From the NCBI GenBank assembly GCA_019637975.1, contig JAHBUR010000004.1, positions 119,295 through 183,294 on the forward strand: 64,000 nt of DNA, given 5' to 3'. The position numbers and the translations under genes were made by a program. Source of the DNA: Bacteroidota bacterium (GTDB taxonomy: Bacteria; Bacteroidota; Ignavibacteria; UBA10030; UBA6906). The notes below the pieces were generated by a model. It saw only the letters and a list, made by a program, of their open reading frames with translations, was not told where the DNA came from and did not search any database. Position 1 is the first letter of the stretch. Every line of letters starts with the position of its first letter. Positions 15,531 to 23,553 of the stretch are shown here, in pieces.

Positions 15531-17771
15531 TTACGCCTCCTTCAAGCGTTTGAACATTGCTATGAAAAATCCGAGGGTCATGATCACCGTCCCCCCCCAG
15601 AGAAGATTGATATACGGTTTGATGCTCGCTTCGACCACCAGTGTTTCCGGTGTTGACGATTCAGACTCGCCGTCGCGATGGAGCGTGACTGTTATCGTGG
15701 AGGGCTCAGTGCCCATCCCGACATTCAATGACACAAGCTGGATTTCGCCGTTTACCAGCTTGGAGGGCGTCGAGGTGTAATGGGGTTCTCCGTTGCCCGA
15801 ATAGTGCATCGCAGGGACAACGGTTTCGCGTGCCGAACCGTTAGTCAATTCAAGCACCGATCCGATGGTCATACCTTGCGAGCTTGCCGCCATTCCTTCC
15901 TGCGAATGGTCATTCATATCAAACTTGACGAACTTTGCTTTCACGTCACCCCATACAACGGTTTCGCCTTTCGGCATCGTGTACGTGTCGTGGGTATGTG
16001 ATGCATGCGCGTCGTCCTGCTGCAGGGAAACAGGTGAGACGTACACATCCTTTGTCAGAAACGACACGATGTCCGGGTTACGCATCAGGCCTTGCTGGCC
16101 GGCATCGAACATGACCGGATCGAGCAGGAATGTCTTTCCATCTTTTTCCGCCGCCACATGAAAAGCAAATTTGCCATCCCCGGTCGGGTGATAGCCTGTG
16201 TATGTCATCGTATAACCGAGAACCTGCTGCGGCTGATTGAGGGGGAGGGAAAGGTGTTGCGAACTGCTGTACTTGCCCGTCGCAATGATACCGAGGAACA
16301 TCAACGCAAGCCCGAGGTGGGCAAACTTTCCGCCGAGCAGCAACACGTTGCCGTTCATTGTTCGCGCGCCGGTTTCTATGTTAACGAAGAACGCAAACGT
16401 AGCAGAGAAGGCGAACAGTGCAAACATCCAATCCCTCACGCCGATAAACCAGAGCACCGCCGTAACGACAACCGATGCGAGAAGGGACATCATTGATCGT
16501 TTGAGCATTGACTTCCACTCATCAATTCCCCATTGCACAAAAAGACTGAAGCCTATCAACAACCCGATTGCAATGCCGATGGGCAGATGGGTCCTGTCGT
16601 AGAACGAGGGCTCGACGGTTGTTTTCGATACAATCGGCAGACTCGTACCGAACAGAACAACAGCCGCGCTGATGAGAAGAATGATCATCCCCGCACCAAG
16701 CGCTGTTTCCCTGCTGATGAACGCTGTTTCTCCGTTTTCCGGTCTCAGTTCTTTCCTGCGGGCCGCCATCATGCCGAGCCCGAGAGCCGCAATGAACGCG
16801 AGGTACATCACGAGCAACGAATACACAAACATACCGGGATCGGCAAACGAGTGAACGGACGAATCGCCCAACACTCCGCTGCGCGTGAGAAACGTGCTGT
16901 ACACCACCAGGAAGTAGGAGATGATTGCAAGGAAGAGGTTCGTGCGAACAAACTTCCCGGAACGCCGCTGGGCGAGCAGCGTATGAATAAGCGCAACCGA
17001 CGTAATCCAGGGAACAAGCGATGAATTCTCGACGGGGTCCCAACCCCAGTAACCACCCCACCCCAACACTCCGTACGCCCAATACGCACCGATGATAAGA
17101 CCCATGCCGAGTGACACGGAGGCAAACAGCACCCAAGGGAATGCCTGCAGAATCCACTCCTGATAGTCCTTTCGCCACAAGCCGGCAACCGCGAAGCTGA
17201 ACGGCACCGACATCGCTGCAAACCCGACGAACAGCACCGGCGGATGGATGACCATCCAGAAATTCTGCAACAACGGGTTCAGTCCGCTTCCGTCAGGGGG
17301 CATGTGACCAACCGCAGCATCCGGAAACATTTCCCACAAATGGATGAACGGAGTTTTTACCACGAGCAACAACAAGAGAAACGACTGAAGTGCCATGAAC
17401 ACACCCATCACATACGGCTCCGTTTTGCGTTTTGCCGTAAAGGGCGAAAGCCAAAGAGCTATCAACGATGAACAGAGTGCCCAGAACAGAAAACTCCCTT
17501 CCTGCCCTGCCCAGAATGTCGAAGCAAGAAGAAAGAACGGCAACGAACGGTCACTGTAGCTGTACACGTAACCGTTTGCAAAATCGTGATTGATAATGAG
17601 TGCAAGAAGAAGTGCCGATGCAGCAAGAATACTTGCCACACTGAGCTTCATCCAGACACGGGCGGGATAAAGAAGGAACCGCTGATGATTCGCATTACGA
17701 TAGTAGTTGAGGCTCGCCACCAGTGAAGTGACCAACGCCAGAACAGTGACCCAGAAACCGAGAACAGTCAT
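15531..17771 (-). CDS. ccmF: Cytochrome c haem lyase CcmF
   Basis: A 746-residue polytopic membrane protein of the CcmF/CycK family that attaches haem to apocytochrome c in the periplasm. The tryptophan-rich haem-handling motif 'LGWGGYWGWDPVENSSLVPW' lies at residues 236-255 and 'VIHPPVLFVGF' near 174. The C-terminal half has an extended periplasmic domain with a His-rich 'DDAHASHTHDTY'. It is about 90 residues longer than E. coli CcmF. No CcmE, CcmH or CcmA-D gene is seen here. A sigma-54-type promoter lies 45 bases before the start, matching that of the porin-cytochrome operon, so haem attachment is probably induced with the cytochromes. Confidence 0.92.
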   Translation of the reverse strand: MTVLGFWVTVLALVTSLVASLNYYRNANHQRFLLYPARVWMKLSVASILAASALLLALIINHDFANGYVYSYSDRSLPFFLLASTFWAGQEGSFLFWALCSSLIALWLSPFTAKRKTEPYVMGVFMALQSFLLLLLVVKTPFIHLWEMFPDAAVGHMPPDGSGLNPLLQNFWMVIHPPVLFVGFAAMSVPFSFAVAGLWRKDYQEWILQAFPWVLFASVSLGMGLIIGAYWAYGVLGWGGYWGWDPVENSSLVPWITSVALIHTLLAQRRSGKFVRTNLFLAIISYFLVVYSTFLTRSGVLGDSSVHSFADPGMFVYSLLVMYLAFIAALGLGMMAARRKELRPENGETAFISRETALGAGMIILLISAAVVLFGTSLPIVSKTTVEPSFYDRTHLPIGIAIGLLIGFSLFVQWGIDEWKSMLKRSMMSLLASVVVTAVLWFIGVRDWMFALFAFSATFAFFVNIETGARTMNGNVLLLGGKFAHLGLALMFLGIIATGKYSSSQHLSLPLNQPQQVLGYTMTYTGYHPTGDGKFAFHVAAEKDGKTFLLDPVMFDAGQQGLMRNPDIVSFLTKDVYVSPVSLQQDDAHASHTHDTYTMPKGETVVWGDVKAKFVKFDMNDHSQEGMAASSQGMTIGSVLELTNGSARETVVPAMHYSGNGEPHYTSTPSKLVNGEIQLVSLNVGMGTEPSTITVTLHRDGESESSTPETLVVEASIKPYINLLWGGTVIMTLGFFIAMFKRLKEA

Positions 17772-17815
17772 TACAACCTCCAGAATGAATACATGAACAC
17801 ACGGTATCTATAGGT

Positions 17816-17830
17816 CAACCCGTGTGCCAC
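17816..17830 (-). promoter_or_regulatory. Sigma-54-type promoter before ccmF
   Basis: On the minus strand TGGCAC-ACGGG-TTGA, with the -24 GG and -12 TG at the right spacing. The only departure from TGGCAC-N5-TTGC is the last base. The 14 bases TGGCACACGGGTTG are identical to those before the porin gene at 24884-24898. It is 45 bases from the ccmF start. A CAACATTGTTG palindrome lies further upstream (about 17897-17907) and could be an activator site. Confidence 0.7.
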
Positions 17831-17953
17831 TGCCCGCCGCAGGCAAACTGCAAATGCGGGCGCTATTCACGACTTTTTGACGTGATGAAAATTCCAACAT
17901 TGTTGAAATTCCGATTCGTGGGAAACATTTTGCAGGAGTGATAAAGGCAGGAA

Positions 17954-18226
17954 TTACCGGATTTGCGCCGTGCAGGCCCGGTGGCAGCAATCCATTTCAG
18001 GCCACAACGAGCAGGCTTTCACAATCCGTATCTCTTTGGGAATGAGAACTGAAGAAACGGCAGCAATCCTGGGGGAAACTGCAACTGTTGCTTGTTGTTT
18101 CTTTTCAGGGCAGATGACAAGTTTGCCGCGACTATAACGCTGGTAGGTATCCACTATTGTGGGCATCGCAATCGAGATTGCCACAAAGTTGATGAGAAAG
18201 CTGATGACAAACAGAAACTCAATCAT
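17954..18226 (-). CDS. Small membrane protein with Cys-rich tail
   Basis: A 90-residue protein with one N-terminal membrane helix ('FLFVISFLINFVAISIAM') and a soluble part with 'VICPEKKQQATVAV' and 'KACSLWPEMDCCHRACTAQI'. The pattern CP...CS.WPE..C...C is one I have seen in small proteins near respiratory genes, where cysteines may bind a metal; I cannot name the family. It starts 9 bases after the stop of another Cys-rich gene and lies in a three-gene group behind a TonB-like gene. Confidence 0.6.
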   Translation of the reverse strand: MIEFLFVISFLINFVAISIAMPTIVDTYQRYSRGKLVICPEKKQQATVAVSPRIAAVSSVLIPKEIRIVKACSLWPEMDCCHRACTAQIR

Positions 18227-18235
18227 CTGATCACC

Positions 18236-18583
18236 CTATCTGCTTGCCGCGATATGTGATCGCTTCTGAGTTTCTTCAATCACCTCCACGATCAGCGGGA
18301 AATACCGGTCGAGCGCACAGTCAACCTCCTCGCGCAGCGAACAACTTCCGTTGGACGATTGATGTTTGCATGAGCCGCATACATGCCTCCGCAACTGTTC
18401 CTCGTACGGAATAATCGAATGGCTGTACACAGAATTGACAGCTTCAATAACCGCGGGCAAGTATTCCTTCATTGCGCAGAACCCGTCTCCCGCGATACGG
18501 CAGTGACCGTCTCCACTTCCATCGAGGCACCTCACACAAATCCTCGCTTGAAATGCCTCCCAGTATTCTTCTCGCGTCGGCAT
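18236..18583 (-). CDS. Cys-rich cytoplasmic protein with duplicated motif
   Basis: A 115-residue protein in two similar halves: 'ICVRCLDGSGDGHCRIAGDG' with a following Cys, then a helix; and 'HVCGSCKHQSSNGSCSLREE' with a following Cys, then a helix. Each half supplies CxxC, a Cys after 7-9 residues and a fourth Cys, enough to bind one metal or iron-sulfur cluster. The ATG at 18581-18583 has AAAGGA upstream; a TTG seven codons earlier is less likely. No known family recognised. Grouped with the tonB-like gene under a sigma-54-type promoter. Confidence 0.6.
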   Translation of the reverse strand: MPTREEYWEAFQARICVRCLDGSGDGHCRIAGDGFCAMKEYLPAVIEAVNSVYSHSIIPYEEQLRRHVCGSCKHQSSNGSCSLREEVDCALDRYFPLIVEVIEETQKRSHIAASR

Positions 18584-18628
18584 AACTACAATCCTTTCGC
18601 TCAACGGAGCATAAAGCGCTTTCGTCTG

Positions 18629-19393
18629 CTACCCGGATGCCGCGTCTTTCAGTGCAAACTTAAACGGTATAGACACCCATACTCTTACCGGCCCTTGATT
18701 CATCACTGCCGGGGTGAATACAAATCCCATAGCGGCTTCAACCGCCGGATCGTTGAACAGTTCGGCGGTTGACTTTATCACAACCGCTTTCTTCGGCAAG
18801 CCATCTTTATCCACCAGAATCTTCACCCACACTGTCCCTTCCAGTCCGGCGCGGATTGCCATATCGGGATACTTCGGGATGACGCGCTTGACAATCTGCG
18901 GCTGCTTTTCAACAGGAATGAAGGCATCCATCTCCGGATCATCATCAATGAGAATATCCTGCTGTATCTGGACGCCTTCACCCACTCCGGCGGCTTGCTC
19001 AAGCGCGGGTGATGGTGTTGCACTCAGTTCGGCTTGCGTGGCGAATGTTTGTTCGGCGGTCGCTTCCGCATCGGGTACCGGGACGGGAACGCCGATGGAC
19101 GGCTTAACGTTTGCGGCAACCCCAACTGCGGGCGGCGGCGGCACAGCCGAGATGGACGGAGGCGGACCAAGGTCGCTGTACTTCATAATGCGCACAGATA
19201 CCATGGGAATATCGTCTTCCGCATTCAGGTATTTGATCAGATAGTACGAGCCCAAGAAAACCGTGTGGACAACAAAAGAAATCACCATACCCTTGAAGTA
19301 GTTCTTGTGAAAAACCTTCTTCAGTTCCGATCGTCCGTAGGTCATCTTTTGTGCCCCGGCCTGAGCCGTAGCGGTGATTGCTTCATCTCTCAT
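18629..19393 (-). CDS. TonB-like energy transducer
   Basis: A 254-residue inner-membrane protein. Its helix 'GMVISFVVHTVFLGSYYLI' spans about residues 37-55. A proline-rich stretch ('PPPPAV', 'GVPVPVPD') should cross the periplasm. The C-terminal TonB domain reads 'RVIPKYPDMAIRAGLEGTVW' then 'VKILVDKDGLPKKAVV', typical of TonB/TolA folds. No ExbB/ExbD genes are nearby, so it must share those or act alone. The ATG at 19391-19393 follows AAGGAG. A sigma-54-type promoter 65 bases upstream ties it to the cytochrome regulon, where it may energise or brace an outer-membrane receptor. Confidence 0.8.
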   Translation of the reverse strand: MRDEAITATAQAGAQKMTYGRSELKKVFHKNYFKGMVISFVVHTVFLGSYYLIKYLNAEDDIPMVSVRIMKYSDLGPPPSISAVPPPPAVGVAANVKPSIGVPVPVPDAEATAEQTFATQAELSATPSPALEQAAGVGEGVQIQQDILIDDDPEMDAFIPVEKQPQIVKRVIPKYPDMAIRAGLEGTVWVKILVDKDGLPKKAVVIKSTAELFNDPAVEAAMGFVFTPAVMNQGPVRVWVSIPFKFALKDAASG

Positions 19394-19457
19394 CGTAATA
19401 ACTCCTTCCGTTTCGAGCGTGTGCCTGCAGGGAAACCGTTCCCCTTTCATGTAAACC

Positions 19458-19472
19458 GCAATACTAATGCCA
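19458..19472 (-). promoter_or_regulatory. Sigma-54-type promoter before tonB-like gene
   Basis: Minus strand TGGCAT-TAGTA-TTGC fits the -24/-12 consensus at all key positions (GG and GC, 10 bases apart). It lies 65 bases from the start codon and well after the terminator of the preceding operon. Confidence 0.6.
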
Positions 19473-19629
19473 GCAAAAGGAGGGGGAAAACGCCATAAGA
19501 GGAAGAGAATAGCGAATCGAACGCGTTCATTTTCTCAATACTGAGAATCCAAACTGATGGAAAGAAACAGGGAAAGGGTGTACTACGGACGCCCTCCATC
19601 GGAAATTCGAACGAAAAGAGGCTCGAATA

Positions 19630-19710
19630 TTACCGCGCAAATGCAGCGGCAACGAGAAGGAGAAACAGAAAGGGTAACACGAGCGCAACAAGGCACATCT
19701 GAATACGCAT
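19630..19710 (-). CDS. Possible hydrophobic micropeptide (26 aa)
   Basis: An ATG at 19708-19710 with CGGAG upstream opens a 26-codon frame ending TAA. It is almost wholly hydrophobic after residue 5 ('LVALVLPFLFLLLVAAAF'), a single membrane helix. It could be a real small membrane protein or chance. No family can be named. Confidence 0.3.
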   Translation of the reverse strand: MRIQMCLVALVLPFLFLLLVAAAFAR

Positions 19711-19874
19711 GGAAGTAACCACTCCGAAATGTATATCAATTCAACACTTGATGGGGCAATTGATGTGCCATTCCGAGGACACATGATTGGACAGTGAATG
19801 ACAGAGTATGCACAAGAAGTGAAGCTGCGCCTTCCTAAATCTGGGAAGAACGCCGCGCCCGTTCCTAAAAATGA

Positions 19875-19908
19875 AATGTCCCGTCTGCCGGAAGGCAAAC
19901 GGGACATT
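19875..19908 (-). terminator. Intrinsic terminator of the porin-cytochrome operon
   Basis: A perfect 10-base stem (AATGTCCCGT / ACGGGACATT) with an inner GCC-GGAA-GGC hairpin, followed on the minus strand by TTCATTTTTAGG. It lies 24 bases after the stop codon of the 9-haem cytochrome gene. Confidence 0.75.
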
Positions 19909-19931
19909 CACGTCATCCACTATGCTGCGGA

Positions 19932-21008
19932 TCAATAGTCGATCTCAGCGCCGCCGATATTGAGCTTGCCGTTTATGTGTTTGGAGGGATTGATGATCTG
20001 TGTGTTGGCATTGACTACATCGCCATGGCAATTCGCGCATGTCCATCCCTGCGGAATAGGAGGATGTGACCCGCCTTCAGCCGCCGTTTTCGGAAGGGCG
20101 CGCAACATCAACGTCGGGCGGGATACATCGCCGTGACATGTGCCGCATGCCATCTGACTTCCACTCGGATCGTTCCACACGGGGGCAAACTCAGGATTCC
20201 CATTCTTGAAGTTCCCGTGACAATACGTTGACGAGCATTTCAACGTAATCGGGTCGTACACCGGGTTCGGTGTGAACAAGGGAAGATTCGGGCTGTAGTT
20301 CGGAGTCCCGGGCTTGTTCGTGACTGTACGGGTGAGTGTGTTATTCATAATCACTTCAGCACCGGGAGTTTGATCGATATGACCCGGAGCATACGTCGGC
20401 CCCGGAACCGCATGGCACTCGTTGCAGAGAATAGGGAATGCCAGCGAACTTCCCAGAAAATGAATCTGATGGGCACCGACTCCGCGTGCAGTCCGCGCCG
20501 TGTTGCCGCTGAGATCACGCGGCGGTGCAGGATTCGTTGTGCCATGACACGTTACGCAATTTTCCGGTCCTCCGGGTTGATTATGGCACGTTCTGCAAGA
20601 CGAAGGCACTGTACCGCCGGCGTAACTTGCCCCGTGGCAAGTCTGACACGGACGCATATCCCAGTTGTTCGCTGCAATTGCCTTGCCGTGAAAGTTGGGA
20701 GATGACGGATCTTCAAATCCGCGGCCGTGAATATTCGCCCCCGTCGCGTTATGACAGGTGATGCAGGAAACCTGCGAGCTGCCGCCGTTATAATCCTGCC
20801 CGTGACACACAAAGCACGACGCAACGGTCGCGCTGCCGGTTTTAAGAACCGTGCCGTGGAAATTCGTCGACGCCGTGTCGAGCCAGCTGTCGAGGTGAAC
20901 CTGCGTTCCGGGTGAAACCGGGGGCAGGCCCTCCTTCAGTTCTGTGCAGCCATTCCAGAGAACGGCTGCACCAAAGATGATTGTGAGAAGTACAATTCTC
21001 GTTTTCAT
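19932..21008 (-). CDS. Nine-haem c-type cytochrome lipoprotein
   Basis: A 358-residue lipoprotein with signal 'IVLLTIIFGAAVLWNGC' (lipobox Cys near 20). It has eight CxxCH motifs and one CxxxxCH ('CSSTYCH' near residue 280), the C4xC/C2xCH layout known from Geobacter outer-membrane cytochromes. It is the last gene of the porin operon, 13 bases after the six-haem gene. A surface or outer-leaflet place is likely: Lys-free sequence after the lipid Cys and a partner porin. Expected role is electron transfer to an external acceptor or another cytochrome. The longer reading to 21071 overlaps the upstream gene and lacks a signal. Confidence 0.88.
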   Translation of the reverse strand: MKTRIVLLTIIFGAAVLWNGCTELKEGLPPVSPGTQVHLDSWLDTASTNFHGTVLKTGSATVASCFVCHGQDYNGGSSQVSCITCHNATGANIHGRGFEDPSSPNFHGKAIAANNWDMRPCQTCHGASYAGGTVPSSCRTCHNQPGGPENCVTCHGTTNPAPPRDLSGNTARTARGVGAHQIHFLGSSLAFPILCNECHAVPGPTYAPGHIDQTPGAEVIMNNTLTRTVTNKPGTPNYSPNLPLFTPNPVYDPITLKCSSTYCHGNFKNGNPEFAPVWNDPSGSQMACGTCHGDVSRPTLMLRALPKTAAEGGSHPPIPQGWTCANCHGDVVNANTQIINPSKHINGKLNIGGAEIDY

Positions 21009-21021
21009 ATTCGTCACCACG

Positions 21022-22179
21022 TTAAGGTGTTCGCAATGCTTGCAGAGATGAGTTGAGCAATGCCTGTGCATACTTCTTATTGTGCATGCCGCGGCTCATG
21101 TCATGTTCAATGAAGAAGTAGTTGTAGAGAGCCCCGGCTTTGTAGGCAGGGGATATTCGTAACGGGTTACCCCCACTTGCATTGATGCTTCCCGATGCGG
21201 TCACCCAATTCCGCTGGCGCAGCAAAGTGAACAAGGAATGCAGCGAGTCTTCAATTGCCTTTTCGGATGCAAGCAACGTCGCCTTCGTGAACCCGCCCGT
21301 TCCGTGGCAGCCGCTCACGTTACATCCTGCCAGAACGAACAACGTATCTGTTCCTGCTTCCGTTGACGAATACCGGATTTTCATCGTGTGCCCGCCTCCG
21401 CGTCCGGCACCGAGATCGGGCGGATAGACTTGCGAGGCCATATGGCACGCCACGCAACCTTCTTCCTTGATAGCGGTGTTCAATGTGTGACCGGAATTTT
21501 CATACGCCGTTCCCCGGAACTGGAAGCCTCCTGTGCCCATCAGCATCTGCGCCTGAACACCGTAGTGCGGGTACCATCGCGATGATGTGATGACAATGGT
21601 ATCGGAAGCAGCATACTTCGAGGTATCGGGCCTCGGACTCAATGAACGGGGCTGGTGGCATTGTGCACACACGTTTCCCTTGCCATAATCAAACGTTGCA
21701 GCGGAGTACCCAACAATTGTTGAGGCAAGTGTCACCGGATTGGAACTACGGAGAGAGAAGTCACCCCGTGAGTGCGGAGAATGGCAGGCAAAGCATCCGG
21801 GTGGGCTGGGGTTGTTCTTCGGCGCCACGATCTGCGATGCAAAATTGTTCTTCCATCGTTCAATAAAACCCTCGGTCGTGTGACATCCGGCGCAATCGGG
21901 GCCGTTGCGTTCCAGATCGCCGCCGTAGGCATGCAGCGAACGCTCCCATTGATACCGGCGTGCCCACAGGTAATAGGTCGTATCAATATCGGGGTTATGG
22001 CATGAACCGCAATTGATGTTCGGTGCAAATCCTTCGAGGTTCAGAACGCCTGTGGCCCCGTCTTTCCCGTCCTTTCCGTCCTTGCCGTCGGACCCTGCCG
22101 GTCCTTCGCAACCGAAAAGCACAAGCGCAACTGCGACCAGCACTGCAAGCAATGCTAATGGGGTGAATGGTTTTTTCAT
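21022..22179 (-). CDS. Six-haem c-type cytochrome lipoprotein with collagen-like repeat
   Basis: A 385-residue lipoprotein. After the lipobox ('VALVLFGC') comes a collagen-like stretch 'GPAGSDGKDGKDGKDGATG' of six Gly-X-Y triplets, then five CxxCH motifs (first 'NCGSCH') and one CxxxxCH ('CNVSGCH'). The C-terminal 90 residues have no haem site and end 'HDMSRGMHNKKYAQALL', a Met/His-rich stretch seen in other large c cytochromes. The Gly repeat could trimerise the protein or act as a spacer from the membrane. Middle gene of the porin operon. Confidence 0.87.
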   Translation of the reverse strand: MKKPFTPLALLAVLVAVALVLFGCEGPAGSDGKDGKDGKDGATGVLNLEGFAPNINCGSCHNPDIDTTYYLWARRYQWERSLHAYGGDLERNGPDCAGCHTTEGFIERWKNNFASQIVAPKNNPSPPGCFACHSPHSRGDFSLRSSNPVTLASTIVGYSAATFDYGKGNVCAQCHQPRSLSPRPDTSKYAASDTIVITSSRWYPHYGVQAQMLMGTGGFQFRGTAYENSGHTLNTAIKEEGCVACHMASQVYPPDLGAGRGGGHTMKIRYSSTEAGTDTLFVLAGCNVSGCHGTGGFTKATLLASEKAIEDSLHSLFTLLRQRNWVTASGSINASGGNPLRISPAYKAGALYNYFFIEHDMSRGMHNKKYAQALLNSSLQALRTP

Positions 22180-22250
22180 GACGATGTCTCCTTGTGATTC
22201 GAAGTATATTCGACTTTGCTTTCTCAACAATCTGTTACTGGAACTACACT

Positions 22251-23333
22251 CTACCGGACCCGGCCATTATCCATATGGCACGTGAGACACGACGGATCTC
22301 TTCCGGTTACATCATGACAGGTGATACATGTTTCCATATCGCGCCGGGCTTCTTCGGCGTGCAGCCCGCCGCCTGAGCCGCGTCCGAGCGTCGTGAACCC
22401 CGGAATGCCATGCGATGCAGGTTTAAACCGCAGCTGTGAAATGTTGCCTCCCGTGCTGTGGCATTCTGTGCAGAATGTTTGCACTGAATGGCATGATTGA
22501 CAATCTGCTTCTCTCGCTTTTGCATCAATGCCGTGCGTAAAGCGGTAATTCAGATCGTGAACGTTCTGCAATAATGTTTGCCTGGGCGAATCCTTTGTCG
22601 AGGTTTTGTGTGACGGTTCTGTCGCCAAATCTCTGCCGCGACCGTAGCTGTACGATTTCAATCCCGGATCGAGATGGCATTGCTGGCAGAATGTTTCCTT
22701 GTGACACATCTGGCAATCGGCGTTCAACGCTCCGAGACGCGTCATATCGCGATGGTTTCTCGAGAAATCGGATCGTTCATGGTCGGGAGGAATCAAAGTA
22801 ACAAAATTCGTGTGGCAGGCTTCGCAGGTATTCGTGGCCTTCCGGTCGTTGTGGCATGTGTTGCAGGTCGCCATCGAGGGGAAATTCGCCGCCGATACGT
22901 TGGCGACGTTTTCCACGCCGGCGTGGCACGTGGCGCATTCAACCCCCTCCATCGCAACGTGTGCTTCATGCGAGAAAATCAGGTCCCGTTTCACCTGCGG
23001 TGCAGCCTGGAAATCACTGGTGTTTTTGTGGCAGTACCCGCATTGAATCATTTCCGGATCGTTTACCTGTTCCTCATGGCAAGTGATACATGCATCATGA
23101 TTGGCTGCGAGATTGTCGGATGTGAGTTTGCTGGTTTTCGCGGCCGCGTGGCAGGTTGCGCAATCTTCAATTCCCGCTTCTTTGATGTGGAACTCGTGCG
23201 AGAATTTCACCGTCGGGACTCTGCCCACTTCAGGAGAACTCCCTCCTGCACTCAGCGGAGATTTCTCCGAAAGAACAACAACGCCAAGCCCGACGGCACA
23301 TGCAACGAGAAGTATGATGTATCGGCGTATCAT
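22251..23333 (-). CDS. Twelve-haem c-type cytochrome, periplasmic
   Basis: A 360-residue protein with a single N-terminal hydrophobic stretch (residues 4-22) that may be a signal or an anchor. It has twelve CxxCH motifs. Repeats of 'FSHEFHI', 'FSHEAHV' and 'HDACITCHEE' are those of the cytochrome c7 / class III group, with spaced His as distal ligands. It follows the porin gene and a strong terminator-like hairpin. Its count and place resemble the periplasmic cytochrome of porin-cytochrome conduits, which receives electrons and threads them into the porin. No CxxCK motif, so not a nitrite reductase. Confidence 0.88.
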   Translation of the reverse strand: MIRRYIILLVACAVGLGVVVLSEKSPLSAGGSSPEVGRVPTVKFSHEFHIKEAGIEDCATCHAAAKTSKLTSDNLAANHDACITCHEEQVNDPEMIQCGYCHKNTSDFQAAPQVKRDLIFSHEAHVAMEGVECATCHAGVENVANVSAANFPSMATCNTCHNDRKATNTCEACHTNFVTLIPPDHERSDFSRNHRDMTRLGALNADCQMCHKETFCQQCHLDPGLKSYSYGRGRDLATEPSHKTSTKDSPRQTLLQNVHDLNYRFTHGIDAKAREADCQSCHSVQTFCTECHSTGGNISQLRFKPASHGIPGFTTLGRGSGGGLHAEEARRDMETCITCHDVTGRDPSCLTCHMDNGRVR

Positions 23334-23369
23334 AATCTTATCCCTTTACTTGGAAACTCAACCATAGAA

Positions 23370-23407
23370 AAAATCGCGTCTGCCTCCATGGTTACATGGA
23401 GGCAGAC
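23370..23407 (-). terminator. Strong intrinsic terminator between porin and 12-haem genes
   Basis: A perfect 13-base stem (23378-23390 with 23395-23407) and a 4-base loop, followed on the minus strand by GCGATTTTTTC. It sits 146 bases after the porin stop and only 37 bases before the next cytochrome start. Little room remains for a promoter after it, so read-through or regulated termination is likely. Confidence 0.8.
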
Positions 23408-23553
23408 AGGAAAAAGACACTCAGCCAACGGCTGTTCCGCATGCCGTGCAACGTCAGGCGGATAATTCGCCACAAAGTTGTATTGCGGGTTATTTCTCTC
23501 AGTGTTCATGCAGAGTTCTTTGCGCGTCATTTGTGTCTTTGATTCACAGCCTA

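Larger units (their letters stand above)
19451..19931. other. 481-base intergenic region between tonB-like and 9-haem cytochrome genes
   Basis: No convincing large gene. It holds, from high to low coordinates, the terminator of the cytochrome operon (19875-19908), a possible 26-residue hydrophobic peptide gene (19630-19710) and a sigma-54-type promoter for the tonB-like gene (19458-19472). Longer readings here (for example 19527-19907) lack any domain look and a good ribosome site. Confidence 0.5.

Noticed and set aside
14235..15656. Plus-strand reading of 473 codons
   Set aside because: Antisense to the nitroreductase, ferredoxin and part of ccmF, all with clear motifs; no family resemblance.
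21022..22179. Collagen-like repeat as a sign of phage tail-fibre origin
   Set aside because: No phage genes nearby; the repeat directly follows a lipobox and precedes haem sites.
22251..23333. Cytochrome c nitrite reductase (NrfA) or octahaem reductase
   Set aside because: No CxxCK or other lysine-ligated haem motif and the haem pattern is that of c7-type repeats.
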